Source: Clostridiales bacterium | GTDB taxonomy: Bacteria > Bacillota > Clostridia > Oscillospirales > Oscillospiraceae | Assembly: GCA_012728025.1 (NCBI GenBank) | Contig: JAAYFX010000157.1 | Coordinates: 1 to 30,443 of the forward strand | Direction of reading: 5' to 3' | Length of the DNA: 30,443 nt | Position numbers and translations under genes: made by a program | Shown: positions 7,996 to 15,335 of the stretch, piece after piece | How the letters are laid out: each line of letters opens with the position of its first letter | Position numbering within the stretch: position 1 is the first letter of the stretch | The notes under the pieces: model-generated | What the model was told of the DNA's origin: nothing | The model's database searches: none | Seen by the model: the letters and a program-made list of their open reading frames with translations, nothing else

Positions 7996-8751
7996 CTATG
8001 GCTGGGGAGAAATTTTCACATCGTACATGGTGCCGGCATAATATATAAGGTTAATCATAAACCTTCCCTCACGGCTTCCGTCGCTACAAGTAAGTATAAG
8101 GGCATTTTCGTTGGGATTTTCCGAATGTTTAAGGTTTTCTATGCTATAACCCATATAGTCAGTATAAAGAAGGGATAGTTCCTCTAAAGATAAAACTTCT
8201 GGATAATCGCTTGCGTATTCTCCGCCCTTATTAAGGCAGCTTCCGCTGAAATAGGCATACAAAGTCTTTCCCGTTTCTTCATCTATGTAAATCTCCATCC
8301 AGTTTGACCAGTCGCTTATCCATTCGTAATAAATGTGGATAAGGGGCAGGCTTTTGCCGCTGTCCGAAATAAGCTCTATTTTCTCCGCAACAGCAGATTC
8401 AATGGCCTTTTGCATCTCGTCGGAGAGAAAGCCCGGTAGTTTTCCCTTTTCTATAAGCTCCGCAAGACCGGCAAAATACTCCTTTTTCCTCTCATAGTCA
8501 AGATTGCCTGAATTATTTATTCTAAAGCCATGCTCCCCCTGCCGGTCTGCTCCCCAAAAAACATCCCTTTTCAGTGCCCGACCCAAAAAAGCACCTTTTT
8601 CCATAAGGCTGTCCAAGGCTTCGGTTTTCACATAAACTTCTCTGTTTCCGTATCTGCCGGAATTAAATATCGCTGTTGGCAGGAAATTTGCGATATAAAG
8701 TATAAGTATGGTCAAAATAATGGCGGCAAGGGGGCCAAGAAGTTTTTTCAT
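7996..8751 (-). CDS. Membrane-anchored protein of unknown function, last gene of a two-component operon
   Basis: I do not recognise a named family. The 251 residues begin with a short basic stretch and one hydrophobic segment (about residues 7-27) with no lipobox, so the protein is probably held by an N-terminal anchor with the rest outside the cell. The outer part has mixed charge and several aromatic residues, with a region around WSNWMEIYIDEETGKTLY that resembles the beta-strand style of PepSY-like or sensor-accessory domains; that likeness is weak. The gene overlaps the histidine kinase stop by four bases (ATGA), so the two are co-translated. This points to a sensor accessory or a secreted modulator of the kinase. 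Confidence 0.75.
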   Translation of the reverse strand: MKKLLGPLAAIILTILILYIANFLPTAIFNSGRYGNREVYVKTEALDSLMEKGAFLGRALKRDVFWGADRQGEHGFRINNSGNLDYERKKEYFAGLAELIEKGKLPGFLSDEMQKAIESAVAEKIELISDSGKSLPLIHIYYEWISDWSNWMEIYIDEETGKTLYAYFSGSCLNKGGEYASDYPEVLSLEELSLLYTDYMGYSIENLKHSENPNENALILTCSDGSREGRFMINLIYYAGTMYDVKISPQP

Positions 8752-9665
8752 ATAGACTGCTCCCCTTCCAAAAACACACGAACCGTTGTTCCCTTATCTG
8801 GCTGGCTGGAATACATAAGGCTTGTTCCGTGAAGTTCTGCTATGCGCTTGCACAGAGCAAGCCCAAGTCCCGCTCCGTTTTGCGCTCTGGAGCGGCTTTT
8901 ATCAACCATGTAAAAAGGCTCTGTTATCCGCCCTAACTCATCTACATTCATGCCCCTGCCGTAGTCTCTTATGTAAAAGGCATAGCCGCCTTCCTCGTTT
9001 TTGCCGTAAAGGTCTATGCTTTGGCCACGCTTGCTGGCCTTGCGCCCGTTATCCACAAGATTTATGAGCAGAGTTTTAAAAAGGTCAGGTTCAATCTCTA
9101 CCTCGCCCTTCTCCCAGCGTATTTCCAGTGTAATGCCGGCGTCCCCCAAAGAAGGCACAGTGACGGCTGCAACCTCACGGATTAAAACACCGGCATCATA
9201 GCGCCTTTTCTGAAAGTCCTGCTTTCCCAAAACTATAATGTCCATGAGCTTTAGGGAAAGAGCTTCAAGGCGCTTTCCCTCTGAAAATATATATCCCGCC
9301 GCTGTAAATCGTGGCTTTGGAGCCATATCTTTAGAGCGCAGCATATCTGCATAGCCGATTATAGCTGTAAGGGGAGTTTTAAGCTCGTGGGCAAAGCTTG
9401 CGATAAACTCCTCCCGCCGCCCCGCAAGCTCCTCCAGATGAGTAAATTCGGCTTCCAAAGCCCTAATCCGCTCCTTGTCGCCCTTTGAGCCTTCGGGAGC
9501 CTTTTTAGATAAGATATAGCTTGAAAAGGCAATTAAAAGCCCGCCTATAACCGAAGCAAAACAAAGCCCCAAAGTATAAAGCCTGTAATTTTCATTGGCC
9601 AGATTTGGGTCAAGGAGGAAAAGTAGACACTGGGCAAGGCATAAAACCGCCGCTATAACCGCCAC
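8748..9665 (-). CDS. Membrane histidine kinase
   Basis: The protein has two N-terminal hydrophobic segments with almost no loop between them (about residues 2-18 and 31-52), then a coiled linker. The HisKA H-box ASFAHELKTPLTA carries phospho-accepting His93. The HATPase domain shows the N-box NLVDNGRKAS (Asn206), DYGRGM (234-239) and GAGLGLAL (264-271). The small outer loop suggests sensing in the membrane or through a partner such as the downstream anchored protein. The start is uncertain. The GTG at 9665 lacks a ribosome site and truncates the first membrane segment. The frame is open back past the regulator stop, where an ATT at 9713 lies six bases after AAGGTGGG. The gene follows the regulator directly and overlaps the next gene. 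Confidence 0.9.
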   Translation of the reverse strand: MAVIAAVLCLAQCLLFLLDPNLANENYRLYTLGLCFASVIGGLLIAFSSYILSKKAPEGSKGDKERIRALEAEFTHLEELAGRREEFIASFAHELKTPLTAIIGYADMLRSKDMAPKPRFTAAGYIFSEGKRLEALSLKLMDIIVLGKQDFQKRRYDAGVLIREVAAVTVPSLGDAGITLEIRWEKGEVEIEPDLFKTLLINLVDNGRKASKRGQSIDLYGKNEEGGYAFYIRDYGRGMNVDELGRITEPFYMVDKSRSRAQNGAGLGLALCKRIAELHGTSLMYSSQPDKGTTVRVFLEGEQSI

Positions 9666-9700
9666 AGCGCATATGTACGTTTTCCAAAAGGAATAAATCT

Positions 9701-10354
9701 TTAGGCTTCTAATCTGTATCCCACCTTATAAATGGCCCGTATCTTGTCCTCCCAGTGGAGCTTTTTACGCAGTCTTTGCACATGAAGGTCAACAGTCCGT
9801 GAGTCCCCCATGTATTCGCTTTGCCAAACCCTTTCGTATAAGGTTTCACGAAATAGGGCAATGTTGCGGTTTCTTACAAACAGCAGCAAAAGCTCAAACT
9901 CCTTCATGGTAAGTAAGATTTCACGGCTGCCCCGCATGACAGTGTGAGCCCTTGTGTCTATGCTTATGTCCCCAACTGTTATGACGGTTTGGGTCTTTCC
10001 GGCACGGCGAAGTATGGTTTCAACCCTTGCCAAAAGTTCCACTATTTCAAAGGGCTTAACCAAATAGTCGTCCGCCCCTAGTTTTAAGCCTTTTACCCTA
10101 TCTTCCACGCTGCCTTTGGCTGTTAGAAAGATAACGGGCATTTCAAGGGGTTTTATATAATCCATAAGCTCATAGCCATCGGCTCCGGGGAGCATAATAT
10201 CCAGCAAAATAAGGTCAAAGCGCTCCTTTTCGATTATATCCGCCGCCTCTATCCCGTCATAGGCACAGGTGCAGTCATAGCCAGCTTCGGAAAGGTTCAT
10301 TTCTATAAGGTCGTTTATGGGTTTTTCGTCTTCCACAATCAAAATCTTAATCAT
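9701..10354 (-). CDS. OmpR-family response regulator
   Basis: The 217-residue regulator begins MIKILIVEDE. Its receiver domain has the acidic pair E8/D9, phospho-acceptor Asp52 in LLLDIMLPGADG, Thr78 and Lys100 (YLVKPFE). A winged-helix domain follows, ending with RAIYKVGYRLEA. The frame remains open to 10432, but MIKILIVEDE is the normal family start and AGAGG lies nine bases upstream; an ATG at 10363 is also possible. It is the first gene of a three-gene operon with the kinase and the membrane-anchored protein. Its promoter has a 7-bp inverted repeat near the -35, a possible autoregulatory site. It lies directly downstream of the sigK 3' half but is separated from it by a strong terminator. 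Confidence 0.95.
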   Translation of the reverse strand: MIKILIVEDEKPINDLIEMNLSEAGYDCTCAYDGIEAADIIEKERFDLILLDIMLPGADGYELMDYIKPLEMPVIFLTAKGSVEDRVKGLKLGADDYLVKPFEIVELLARVETILRRAGKTQTVITVGDISIDTRAHTVMRGSREILLTMKEFELLLLFVRNRNIALFRETLYERVWQSEYMGDSRTVDLHVQRLRKKLHWEDKIRAIYKVGYRLEA

Positions 10355-10408
10355 ATCCTCCATCCTCTCGGTGAGCATAATAGGGCAAAACTGCATCCCT
10401 ATTGCATC

Positions 10409-10454
10409 ATTATAGTGCTTTCTGCAAAACAAAACAAGTTTTGGAAGAAACTTG
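10409..10454 (-). promoter_or_regulatory. Promoter of the two-component operon with inverted repeat
   Basis: On the minus strand, TTGTTT (10437-10432) and TATAAT (10414-10409) are 17 bases apart. An inverted repeat CAAGTTT/AAACTTG (10435-10441 and 10448-10454) overlaps the upstream edge of the -35 element and could bind a regulator. Downstream of the -10 is a direct repeat of GATGCA with an 11-base period. Confidence 0.65.
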
Positions 10455-10476
10455 TCGATTTGTAACCTTTTATAAA

Positions 10477-10516
10477 AACCGCCGTCCGGAGACTGCTTTC
10501 ACTCCGGACGGCGGTT
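10477..10516 (-). terminator. Strong terminator after sigK
   Basis: A perfect 15-bp stem (10477-10491 with 10502-10516) has a 10-base loop and is followed on the minus strand by TTTTT. It lies 14 bases after the stop codon of the sigK 3' half and isolates sigK from the two-component operon. Confidence 0.9.
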
Positions 10517-10530
10517 AAAATATTTCCACT

Positions 10531-10908
10531 TTAATAATGCTCGGGATTTAGCTGTGTCTTAAGTTTTTCCAAGGCTTTTTTTTCAATACGTGACACATAA
10601 GAACGACTGATATTGCATATGGCCGCCACCTCTCTTTGGGTTTTTGGCTCCTCTCCTCCCAATCCATAGCGTAGCCTTATTATCTCGCTTTCCCTTTCGT
10701 CCAAAAGCTCAGATACAAGATTTTTCACCACAGCGGCCAGCTCATTTTGGCTTATTCTTTCCAAGGTATTTTCCTCGAGACAAACAACATCCATAAGGCA
10801 AAGGGTGCTTCCGTCTCCGTCTGTTTCTATGGTTTCTGAAAGGGAAATATCCCCCATGGACTTTTTTGCCGCACGAAAATACATCAGCACCTCATTTGCT
10901 ATACTCAC
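10531..10908 (-). CDS. sigK: sigK 3' half (sigma-K region 3/4), split by the intervening element
   Basis: This segment encodes the C-terminal half of the late mother-cell sporulation factor sigma-K, as SpoIIIC does in B. subtilis. The conserved region 4 is clear: ERESEIIRLRYGL, then the helix-turn-helix TQREVAAICNISRSYVSRIEKKA. The frame can start at a GTG at 10908, but no ribosome site serves it and it overlaps the recombinase gene, so it is not expected to be translated on its own. The sigma-K part proper starts at the Glu codon at 10893-10891. Joined to the 5' half at 22688 it gives a protein of 111 + 120 = 231 residues, close to the 241 of B. subtilis sigma-K. The junction then reads RCIENEVLMYF, matching the family. 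Confidence 0.93.
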   Translation of the reverse strand: MSIANEVLMYFRAAKKSMGDISLSETIETDGDGSTLCLMDVVCLEENTLERISQNELAAVVKNLVSELLDERESEIIRLRYGLGGEEPKTQREVAAICNISRSYVSRIEKKALEKLKTQLNPEHY

Positions 10909-12661
10909 ATAAAGTCTCTTTTTTTCCCTCCCCGCTGCTCAAAACTCCCCATTCCAAATCTCTAACTTCTGCCTTTTTGCTGTCTGCCGACTTAGGCTTT
11001 GGAAAATCAGCATCTTCCAATTCAGAGCCAAAAAGGTAAACTTCTGCTCCATTTTCACCCCAGACAATCTTTTTAATAAGCTCCCTTAAAATCGAGCGCC
11101 TTTGTTCAAGGCCCATATAATCAAAGATGTTTTTAAATTCTGCCAGTGAATTTGACAAAAGATTAAATTCCTCATCAGTCAATGCCATGCTTTTGGCTTT
11201 TTGCTTTAGCTCTTCAATCCTTAAACTCAAGCCCTGATTTTGCCTGTGCTTTTCTTCAATTTCCTTAATAATATAATCTGCGGCGCTGCCATCGTCTGCT
11301 TTTTCAAGGGCTGCAATGAGGGCTCTTATGGCTTTTTCGTTTTCATCACGGCTTTGCTCCAAACGATTTAATTCATCGCTGTAATCCGAGTGGCTGACAG
11401 TAATAAACTTTTTACTTTTTTCAAGCTGTTTTATAAACTCAAGCTTATCCTCGGAAAGCTTTTTAATTTCCTCAAGGACTGCCAAATCAAGCTGATTTCC
11501 ATTGGCGTTTTTGCCGTCACAGCATTGTCTGCCGCCCCTGTCCTTAGTCTGGCAAAGGTATGTATAAACCTGCTCACCCTGCTTGTTAAGTCTTTTTGTC
11601 AGCTTTGGCCGCATATAATCACCGCACTTTTCACAAAAAAGAATACCCGATAAAAGAGCTGTGTTGCTTTTCGGTTTGCGGTAGGCTTTTGAGCTGTTTT
11701 GCTCAAGGAGCTTTTGGACTTTCACCCACTGCTTTCCGCTGATAAGCCCCTCATGGGCACCAAGGGCTACAATCCACTCATTCATCGGCCTTTCACGATT
11801 TGCTTTCCCCACTTTTTGAATGGTACGGTTATAGGCGATTACCCCCCGCTTACCGTCAAATTCTGTTTTGTCGCTAAAAACATCCGCCTTGTTCTCACTA
11901 AGGTATCTAAAAGCATCTTCGTCGGCAATCATATATGTGGGGTTTTTTAGTATGCCCTTTATTGTAAAGCGGCTGAAGGGTATTCCGTTTTTGCTTAAAT
12001 AGCCGTTTTGCAGTAAATAGGCATCTGTTTTTGTCAGGGAATTTGTCTCCAAGAACTTTTTGAATATAAGCCTTACAAGCCTTGCCTCCTCGGGTATTAT
12101 TTTAAGTTTACACACCTTTTTCATCTTGCCTTCAACAGTCATTTTAGACACAGCTTCCGACTCATATCCCGTCGGACATACCCCTCCAAGCCAGCGTCCG
12201 GTTTTTGCAAGCTCCTGCATATTGTCCCGTATTCTTTCCGCTATGGTTTCACGCTCAAGCTGGGAAAAAACCGAGGCTATATACATCATCGCCCGCCCCA
12301 AGGGGGAAGATGTGTCAAATTGCTCCTTAATGGAAACAAAGGAAATGCCCAGCTCCTCCAGCTCTTCAATAAGCTTTGCAAAATCCCCGATATTGCGGCT
12401 TATACGGTCAAGCCTGTAAACAACTATGGCTGAAATAGCCTCCCTTCGGGCATCGGCCATCATTTTTTTAAACATGGGCCGCTCCATATTCCCGCCGGAA
12501 AAGCCTTCATCCTCATACACCACAGCTTCCTCGGCAATCCTCTCGCCATACTGCGCCGCAATATATCGGCGGCAAAGTTCTATTTGGTTTTCTATGCTCT
12601 CGCCTTTGCCTGTGAATTTTGACTTGCGGGAATATATGGCAACCCTTTCATCATGCTTCAA
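10892..12661 (-). CDS. Large serine recombinase, SpoIVCA-like sigK excisionase
   Basis: This enzyme should excise the element to rebuild sigK in the mother cell. The 589 residues show the catalytic domain (nucleophile Ser14 in YSRKS; VYRLDRISRN at 81-90; FDTSSPLGRAM), then a recombinase DNA-binding domain (about 160-290). A zinc ribbon follows with Cys343, Cys346, Cys370 and Cys380, then a charged coiled-coil region (about 420-500) typical of large serine recombinases. The TTG start at 12661 lies 10 bases after GGAGGGG; no better start is present. Its stop codon TGA (10894-10892) lies inside the attachment core, so the last residues EYSK are encoded by the crossover site. A CATATAAT motif upstream resembles a sigma-E -10. 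It has the same orientation as sigK and sits at the 3' end of the element. Confidence 0.95.
   Translation of the reverse strand: MKHDERVAIYSRKSKFTGKGESIENQIELCRRYIAAQYGERIAEEAVVYEDEGFSGGNMERPMFKKMMADARREAISAIVVYRLDRISRNIGDFAKLIEELEELGISFVSIKEQFDTSSPLGRAMMYIASVFSQLERETIAERIRDNMQELAKTGRWLGGVCPTGYESEAVSKMTVEGKMKKVCKLKIIPEEARLVRLIFKKFLETNSLTKTDAYLLQNGYLSKNGIPFSRFTIKGILKNPTYMIADEDAFRYLSENKADVFSDKTEFDGKRGVIAYNRTIQKVGKANRERPMNEWIVALGAHEGLISGKQWVKVQKLLEQNSSKAYRKPKSNTALLSGILFCEKCGDYMRPKLTKRLNKQGEQVYTYLCQTKDRGGRQCCDGKNANGNQLDLAVLEEIKKLSEDKLEFIKQLEKSKKFITVSHSDYSDELNRLEQSRDENEKAIRALIAALEKADDGSAADYIIKEIEEKHRQNQGLSLRIEELKQKAKSMALTDEEFNLLSNSLAEFKNIFDYMGLEQRRSILRELIKKIVWGENGAEVYLFGSELEDADFPKPKSADSKKAEVRDLEWGVLSSGEGKKETLCEYSK
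10893..10904 (-). other. Attachment site of the sigK element, 3'-half side
   Basis: On the minus strand GTATAGCAAATG stands where the sigK 3' half meets the element. It matches GTATAGAAAATG at 22698-22687 in 11 of 12 positions. Exchange within the shared AAATG restores the sigK frame. The AATG within this core followed by A is like the AATGA core of the B. subtilis skin element. Confidence 0.85.
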
Positions 12662-12702
12662 GGCAATGTTTCCCCTCCAATCTGCTGATATATATTTATT
12701 AT

Positions 12703-12710
12703 ATTATATG
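12703..12710 (-). promoter_or_regulatory. Candidate mother-cell (sigma-E/K type) -10 for the recombinase
   Basis: The minus strand reads CATATAAT, one base from the sigma-E -10 consensus CATACAAT, about 40 bases before the TTG start. No good sigma-E -35 is found at the usual distance, and a TATAAT is contained in the motif, so sigma-A use cannot be excluded. In Bacillus the homologous gene is under sigma-E. Confidence 0.4.
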
Positions 12711-12788
12711 GCAGGGGTCATATATAACAGCTTCCCAAGGGGTTACACCTTTGGAATTTATCATAAATGCGATTTTATAAGTCTAAAA

Positions 12789-12823
12789 AGAACCATTGCC
12801 CCTAAGCCAAGGGCAATGGTTCT
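12789..12823 (-). terminator. Terminator at the end of the cargo operon
   Basis: A perfect 13-bp stem (12789-12801 with 12811-12823) with a 9-base loop is followed by TTTTT on the minus strand. It separates the zinc-ribbon cargo genes from the recombinase promoter region. The rest of 12662-12951 holds no gene. Confidence 0.85.
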
Positions 12824-12951
12824 TTGTTTGCGAAAATATTAAGTAAAGAAATATCTTAGCCTTGCTTTTTTTGCAGGTCAAAGTCGGTGCGGTTCCAAAA
12901 GGTCGGAAAGCTTTTAACCCTGTCGCTTTAAATCTGACTTATCTTCGCCAT

Positions 12952-14442
12952 TTAGTCTATGCTTCCAACTTGCTCTGCCATAACGTAAACAAGTTTTCCG
13001 TCCTCAAGCTTGTAGTCCACCCTGAGAAAGCCAGTGCCTGAGCCCCACTCCACACGAAGCCAGCCTTCCTTTGGGTCTGCGTACTCATTAAGCCTGCCCT
13101 TAGAGCCAATAATCTCGCAAAGCTCCTCATAGCTGGGCTTCGGGCCGGTATTAGCGGCGCTCACAGAATTCCAGCCGGCTCTTAAACCGGCATTATCCGC
13201 TTCACCGCTGCCATAATAATTGTCCCATTGGCCGCCGCTTTCTCCGCTGCCCAAATCGGTGGAATCGCCTGCACCAACATCTTTTCCATCTATGCTTGCC
13301 ACATAGTCATAGTAGCTGGGCGGCAGAAGTTCCCCATCCTTTTCCTCCTGAGTCCAAAGCTCGCCAAAGGGGCGGAAACAGCAGATATATTCAAAGCCGT
13401 CATCTTCAGTAAGCTCGGGGTCTATGTAAATATCGCTGAATACAATCAAGTTTCCTTCATCCACAGGGGAAATTCCAAGCCACCAGTCATTGGGGTTAAG
13501 CTCCATATCCCAAAACACACCTTCTATTACCTCGAAGTGATAATCATCTGCATAGATATAGGCATATATACTTGCTATTTCATCATCTTCAAGAAAAACC
13601 TGCATTTTGCCATAGCCTTCCTCATCCACATCCAGCACCATATTGGCATCATAGAAAGCGTCCTCATATTCCGCCCACTCGTTATAGGCTTCGGTAGCCC
13701 AAAAATAGCCGTACCAGTTGCCGTTCCATTTTTCCTGAACACTGGTATATGTAGCGCCGCCCTTTATATCGTCTTTTGAGTCGCCGAGGTTGGAGCTTGC
13801 TCCCTCTTTTACAAAAGTGATGTCCATGCCCGAGCCGATATAGTCATAAATCATCATGGTCGAGCCGTTGATTTCACAGGAAAAGTTGTATATCCTCATG
13901 TCGACAAACACGCCGCCGTCTTCCCTTTTCCATGTACCCTTTGCATCACTGCCTTCAACAGACAAAACGCACTTATTCTTCTCTTTAAGCTCTAGAGTAA
14001 AGCCCTTTTCATAAATCTCCTGAGCATCAAAGTCCATTCCCATCATAGCTACGCTTGTGGCTTTCCAGATGCCCACATAGGGGTCTGACGACAAAGTCTC
14101 CCCGCCTTTACCCCCTTTAAAAACCAGAACAAGAATTACCGCAAGGGCTATAAGGGCTATGACAATGCCGCCAAGAATGAAAATGCTTTTATTTGCGGGC
14201 TTTTTTTCTTTCACCATAGTTTGCGCCATAGGCCCTTGATACGCTCCCTGTGCAGAAGCTTGATATCCGCCTTGAGTTGGCGCCTCATAGCTGCCCTGCA
14301 TGGGTGCTTGATATGTACTCTCTGTCGCAGGGCGGTAATCTTCCTCAGCCAGCTGTGGTGTCGGAGTCACAGTTGCACCGCAGTGGGTGCAAAATTTTGC
14401 ACCAGATTTTAAATCGCCCCCGCAGCTTTCACATGAAATCAT
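12952..14442 (-). CDS. Zinc-ribbon membrane protein with large outer domain
   Basis: The 496-residue protein starts with a zinc ribbon (CESC at 4-7, CTHC at 18-21), continues with a low-complexity linker of Gln/Gly/Tyr-rich imperfect repeats of about nine residues (44-75), and has one membrane segment (about 86-108). The remaining 380 residues should lie outside the cell and are acidic and rich in Trp, Tyr and Gly, with a lipocalin-like beginning (YVGIWKATSV). I do not recognise a named family. Such zinc-ribbon plus single-span proteins are common in Clostridia and mostly uncharacterised. An AGGAGG ribosome site precedes the ATG. It is the last gene of a three-gene run with the DUF4428-like protein and the leucine-rich-repeat lipoprotein, and a terminator follows at 12789. 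Confidence 0.85.
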   Translation of the reverse strand: MISCESCGGDLKSGAKFCTHCGATVTPTPQLAEEDYRPATESTYQAPMQGSYEAPTQGGYQASAQGAYQGPMAQTMVKEKKPANKSIFILGGIVIALIALAVILVLVFKGGKGGETLSSDPYVGIWKATSVAMMGMDFDAQEIYEKGFTLELKEKNKCVLSVEGSDAKGTWKREDGGVFVDMRIYNFSCEINGSTMMIYDYIGSGMDITFVKEGASSNLGDSKDDIKGGATYTSVQEKWNGNWYGYFWATEAYNEWAEYEDAFYDANMVLDVDEEGYGKMQVFLEDDEIASIYAYIYADDYHFEVIEGVFWDMELNPNDWWLGISPVDEGNLIVFSDIYIDPELTEDDGFEYICCFRPFGELWTQEEKDGELLPPSYYDYVASIDGKDVGAGDSTDLGSGESGGQWDNYYGSGEADNAGLRAGWNSVSAANTGPKPSYEELCEIIGSKGRLNEYADPKEGWLRVEWGSGTGFLRVDYKLEDGKLVYVMAEQVGSID

Positions 14443-14525
14443 TTTATAATCCTCCTTTATTCTATACCTGTATGGTATTTTCAGGCTTTATGATGCCAGT
14501 GGCAGGATATGTCCAACATAAGGCC

Positions 14526-15290
14526 TCAAATAGCCCCATCGCAATACTCACAGCGTCCTTGAGCATCAGGGGTGGTTGTAGCGCCACAATAAGGGCAGGT
14601 CTTTGCGATTTTTGGTGCGTTTGCCGCTTCAATGCTCTCCCGCACAGTTTCACGAGCCTTTGTAAGGACAGTTTTAATCTCCTCTGCCATGGTCTCGCAT
14701 TCCCTATAATCAACGCTGCTGCGCCCAAGCTTATCCCCGCCCTGCATCATCATTCGTGTTCTATCCGGTCGAATTATGATAGATGTGTTGTTCAGGCGGT
14801 AACGGATTTGGTCAAAAAACTCATGGTTCACATGAATGGTAATCCAGAAATCATAGTCATGCTCATAACGGGGAGGCATAAAGCTTTTTTCCTCGCCGTC
14901 ACTGCCTTTTTGCATAAGCTCCCGCCGTTCCTCACGGACATCCACCACACAGCCCGTAACCTGAGAAAGCTCCAGAACATCCGGATTTTCCTCCTGCCAG
15001 CGGCGGGAAGAGGTGACTATAAACTTTCCCCCATCCTCGTCTATCATAAGCTTTGTTCCAAGGCCGAGGGTGCGTGTGACGTTAAAGGCCGCCACAGCCT
15101 TTTTGTTTTCTTCCCGATACTCCAGTTGGTTTTTAATATCCGAAACGCTGCTGCGCCGCCGCTCGTTGAAAAACGGCGACAGCTTTTTTGCGCAGTCTTT
15201 GCAAAGGTTGCCGTCATCTAGTTTGCGGTTTCCAAAAAGACCGATTTTTGACCCGCATATATTGCAGCTTTTCTTATTGAATAATGCCAT
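14526..15290 (-). CDS. Cytoplasmic protein with DUF4428-like N-terminal and zinc-ribbon C-terminal
   Basis: The 254-residue protein has two metal-binding ends. The N-terminus carries CNIC (9-12) and CKDC (30-33) in the pattern of DUF4428. The C-terminus has CPYCGAT and a CEYC pair, a zinc ribbon. The middle (about residues 60-190) has a beta-rich segment around FWITIHVNHEFFDQIRYRL, followed by a helix. There is no signal or membrane segment. It sits between the lipoprotein and the zinc-ribbon membrane protein with short gaps (45 and 83 bases), so they probably form one operon. The function is unknown; a scaffold or nucleic-acid/protein-binding role is possible but not shown. Confidence 0.85.
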   Translation of the reverse strand: MALFNKKSCNICGSKIGLFGNRKLDDGNLCKDCAKKLSPFFNERRRSSVSDIKNQLEYREENKKAVAAFNVTRTLGLGTKLMIDEDGGKFIVTSSRRWQEENPDVLELSQVTGCVVDVREERRELMQKGSDGEEKSFMPPRYEHDYDFWITIHVNHEFFDQIRYRLNNTSIIIRPDRTRMMMQGGDKLGRSSVDYRECETMAEEIKTVLTKARETVRESIEAANAPKIAKTCPYCGATTTPDAQGRCEYCDGAI

Positions 15291-15335
15291 GGTAGTTTTC
15301 CTCCCTTTTATCTTTCAAAAATTGGTTCCTTGCGC

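Noticed and set aside
8530..9201. Plus-strand open frames opposite the histidine kinase and membrane protein
   Set aside because: They are antisense shadows of well-supported genes, without ribosome sites or family likeness.
10531..10908. Reading the sigK 3' half as a free-standing small sigma factor gene
   Set aside because: The GTG start has no ribosome site, lies within the recombinase gene, and the product lacks region 2; the 5' half and att core explain it better.
13228..15221. Long plus-strand frames opposite the zinc-ribbon genes
   Set aside because: The minus-strand genes have ribosome sites, CxxC motifs and operon spacing; the plus frames have none of these.
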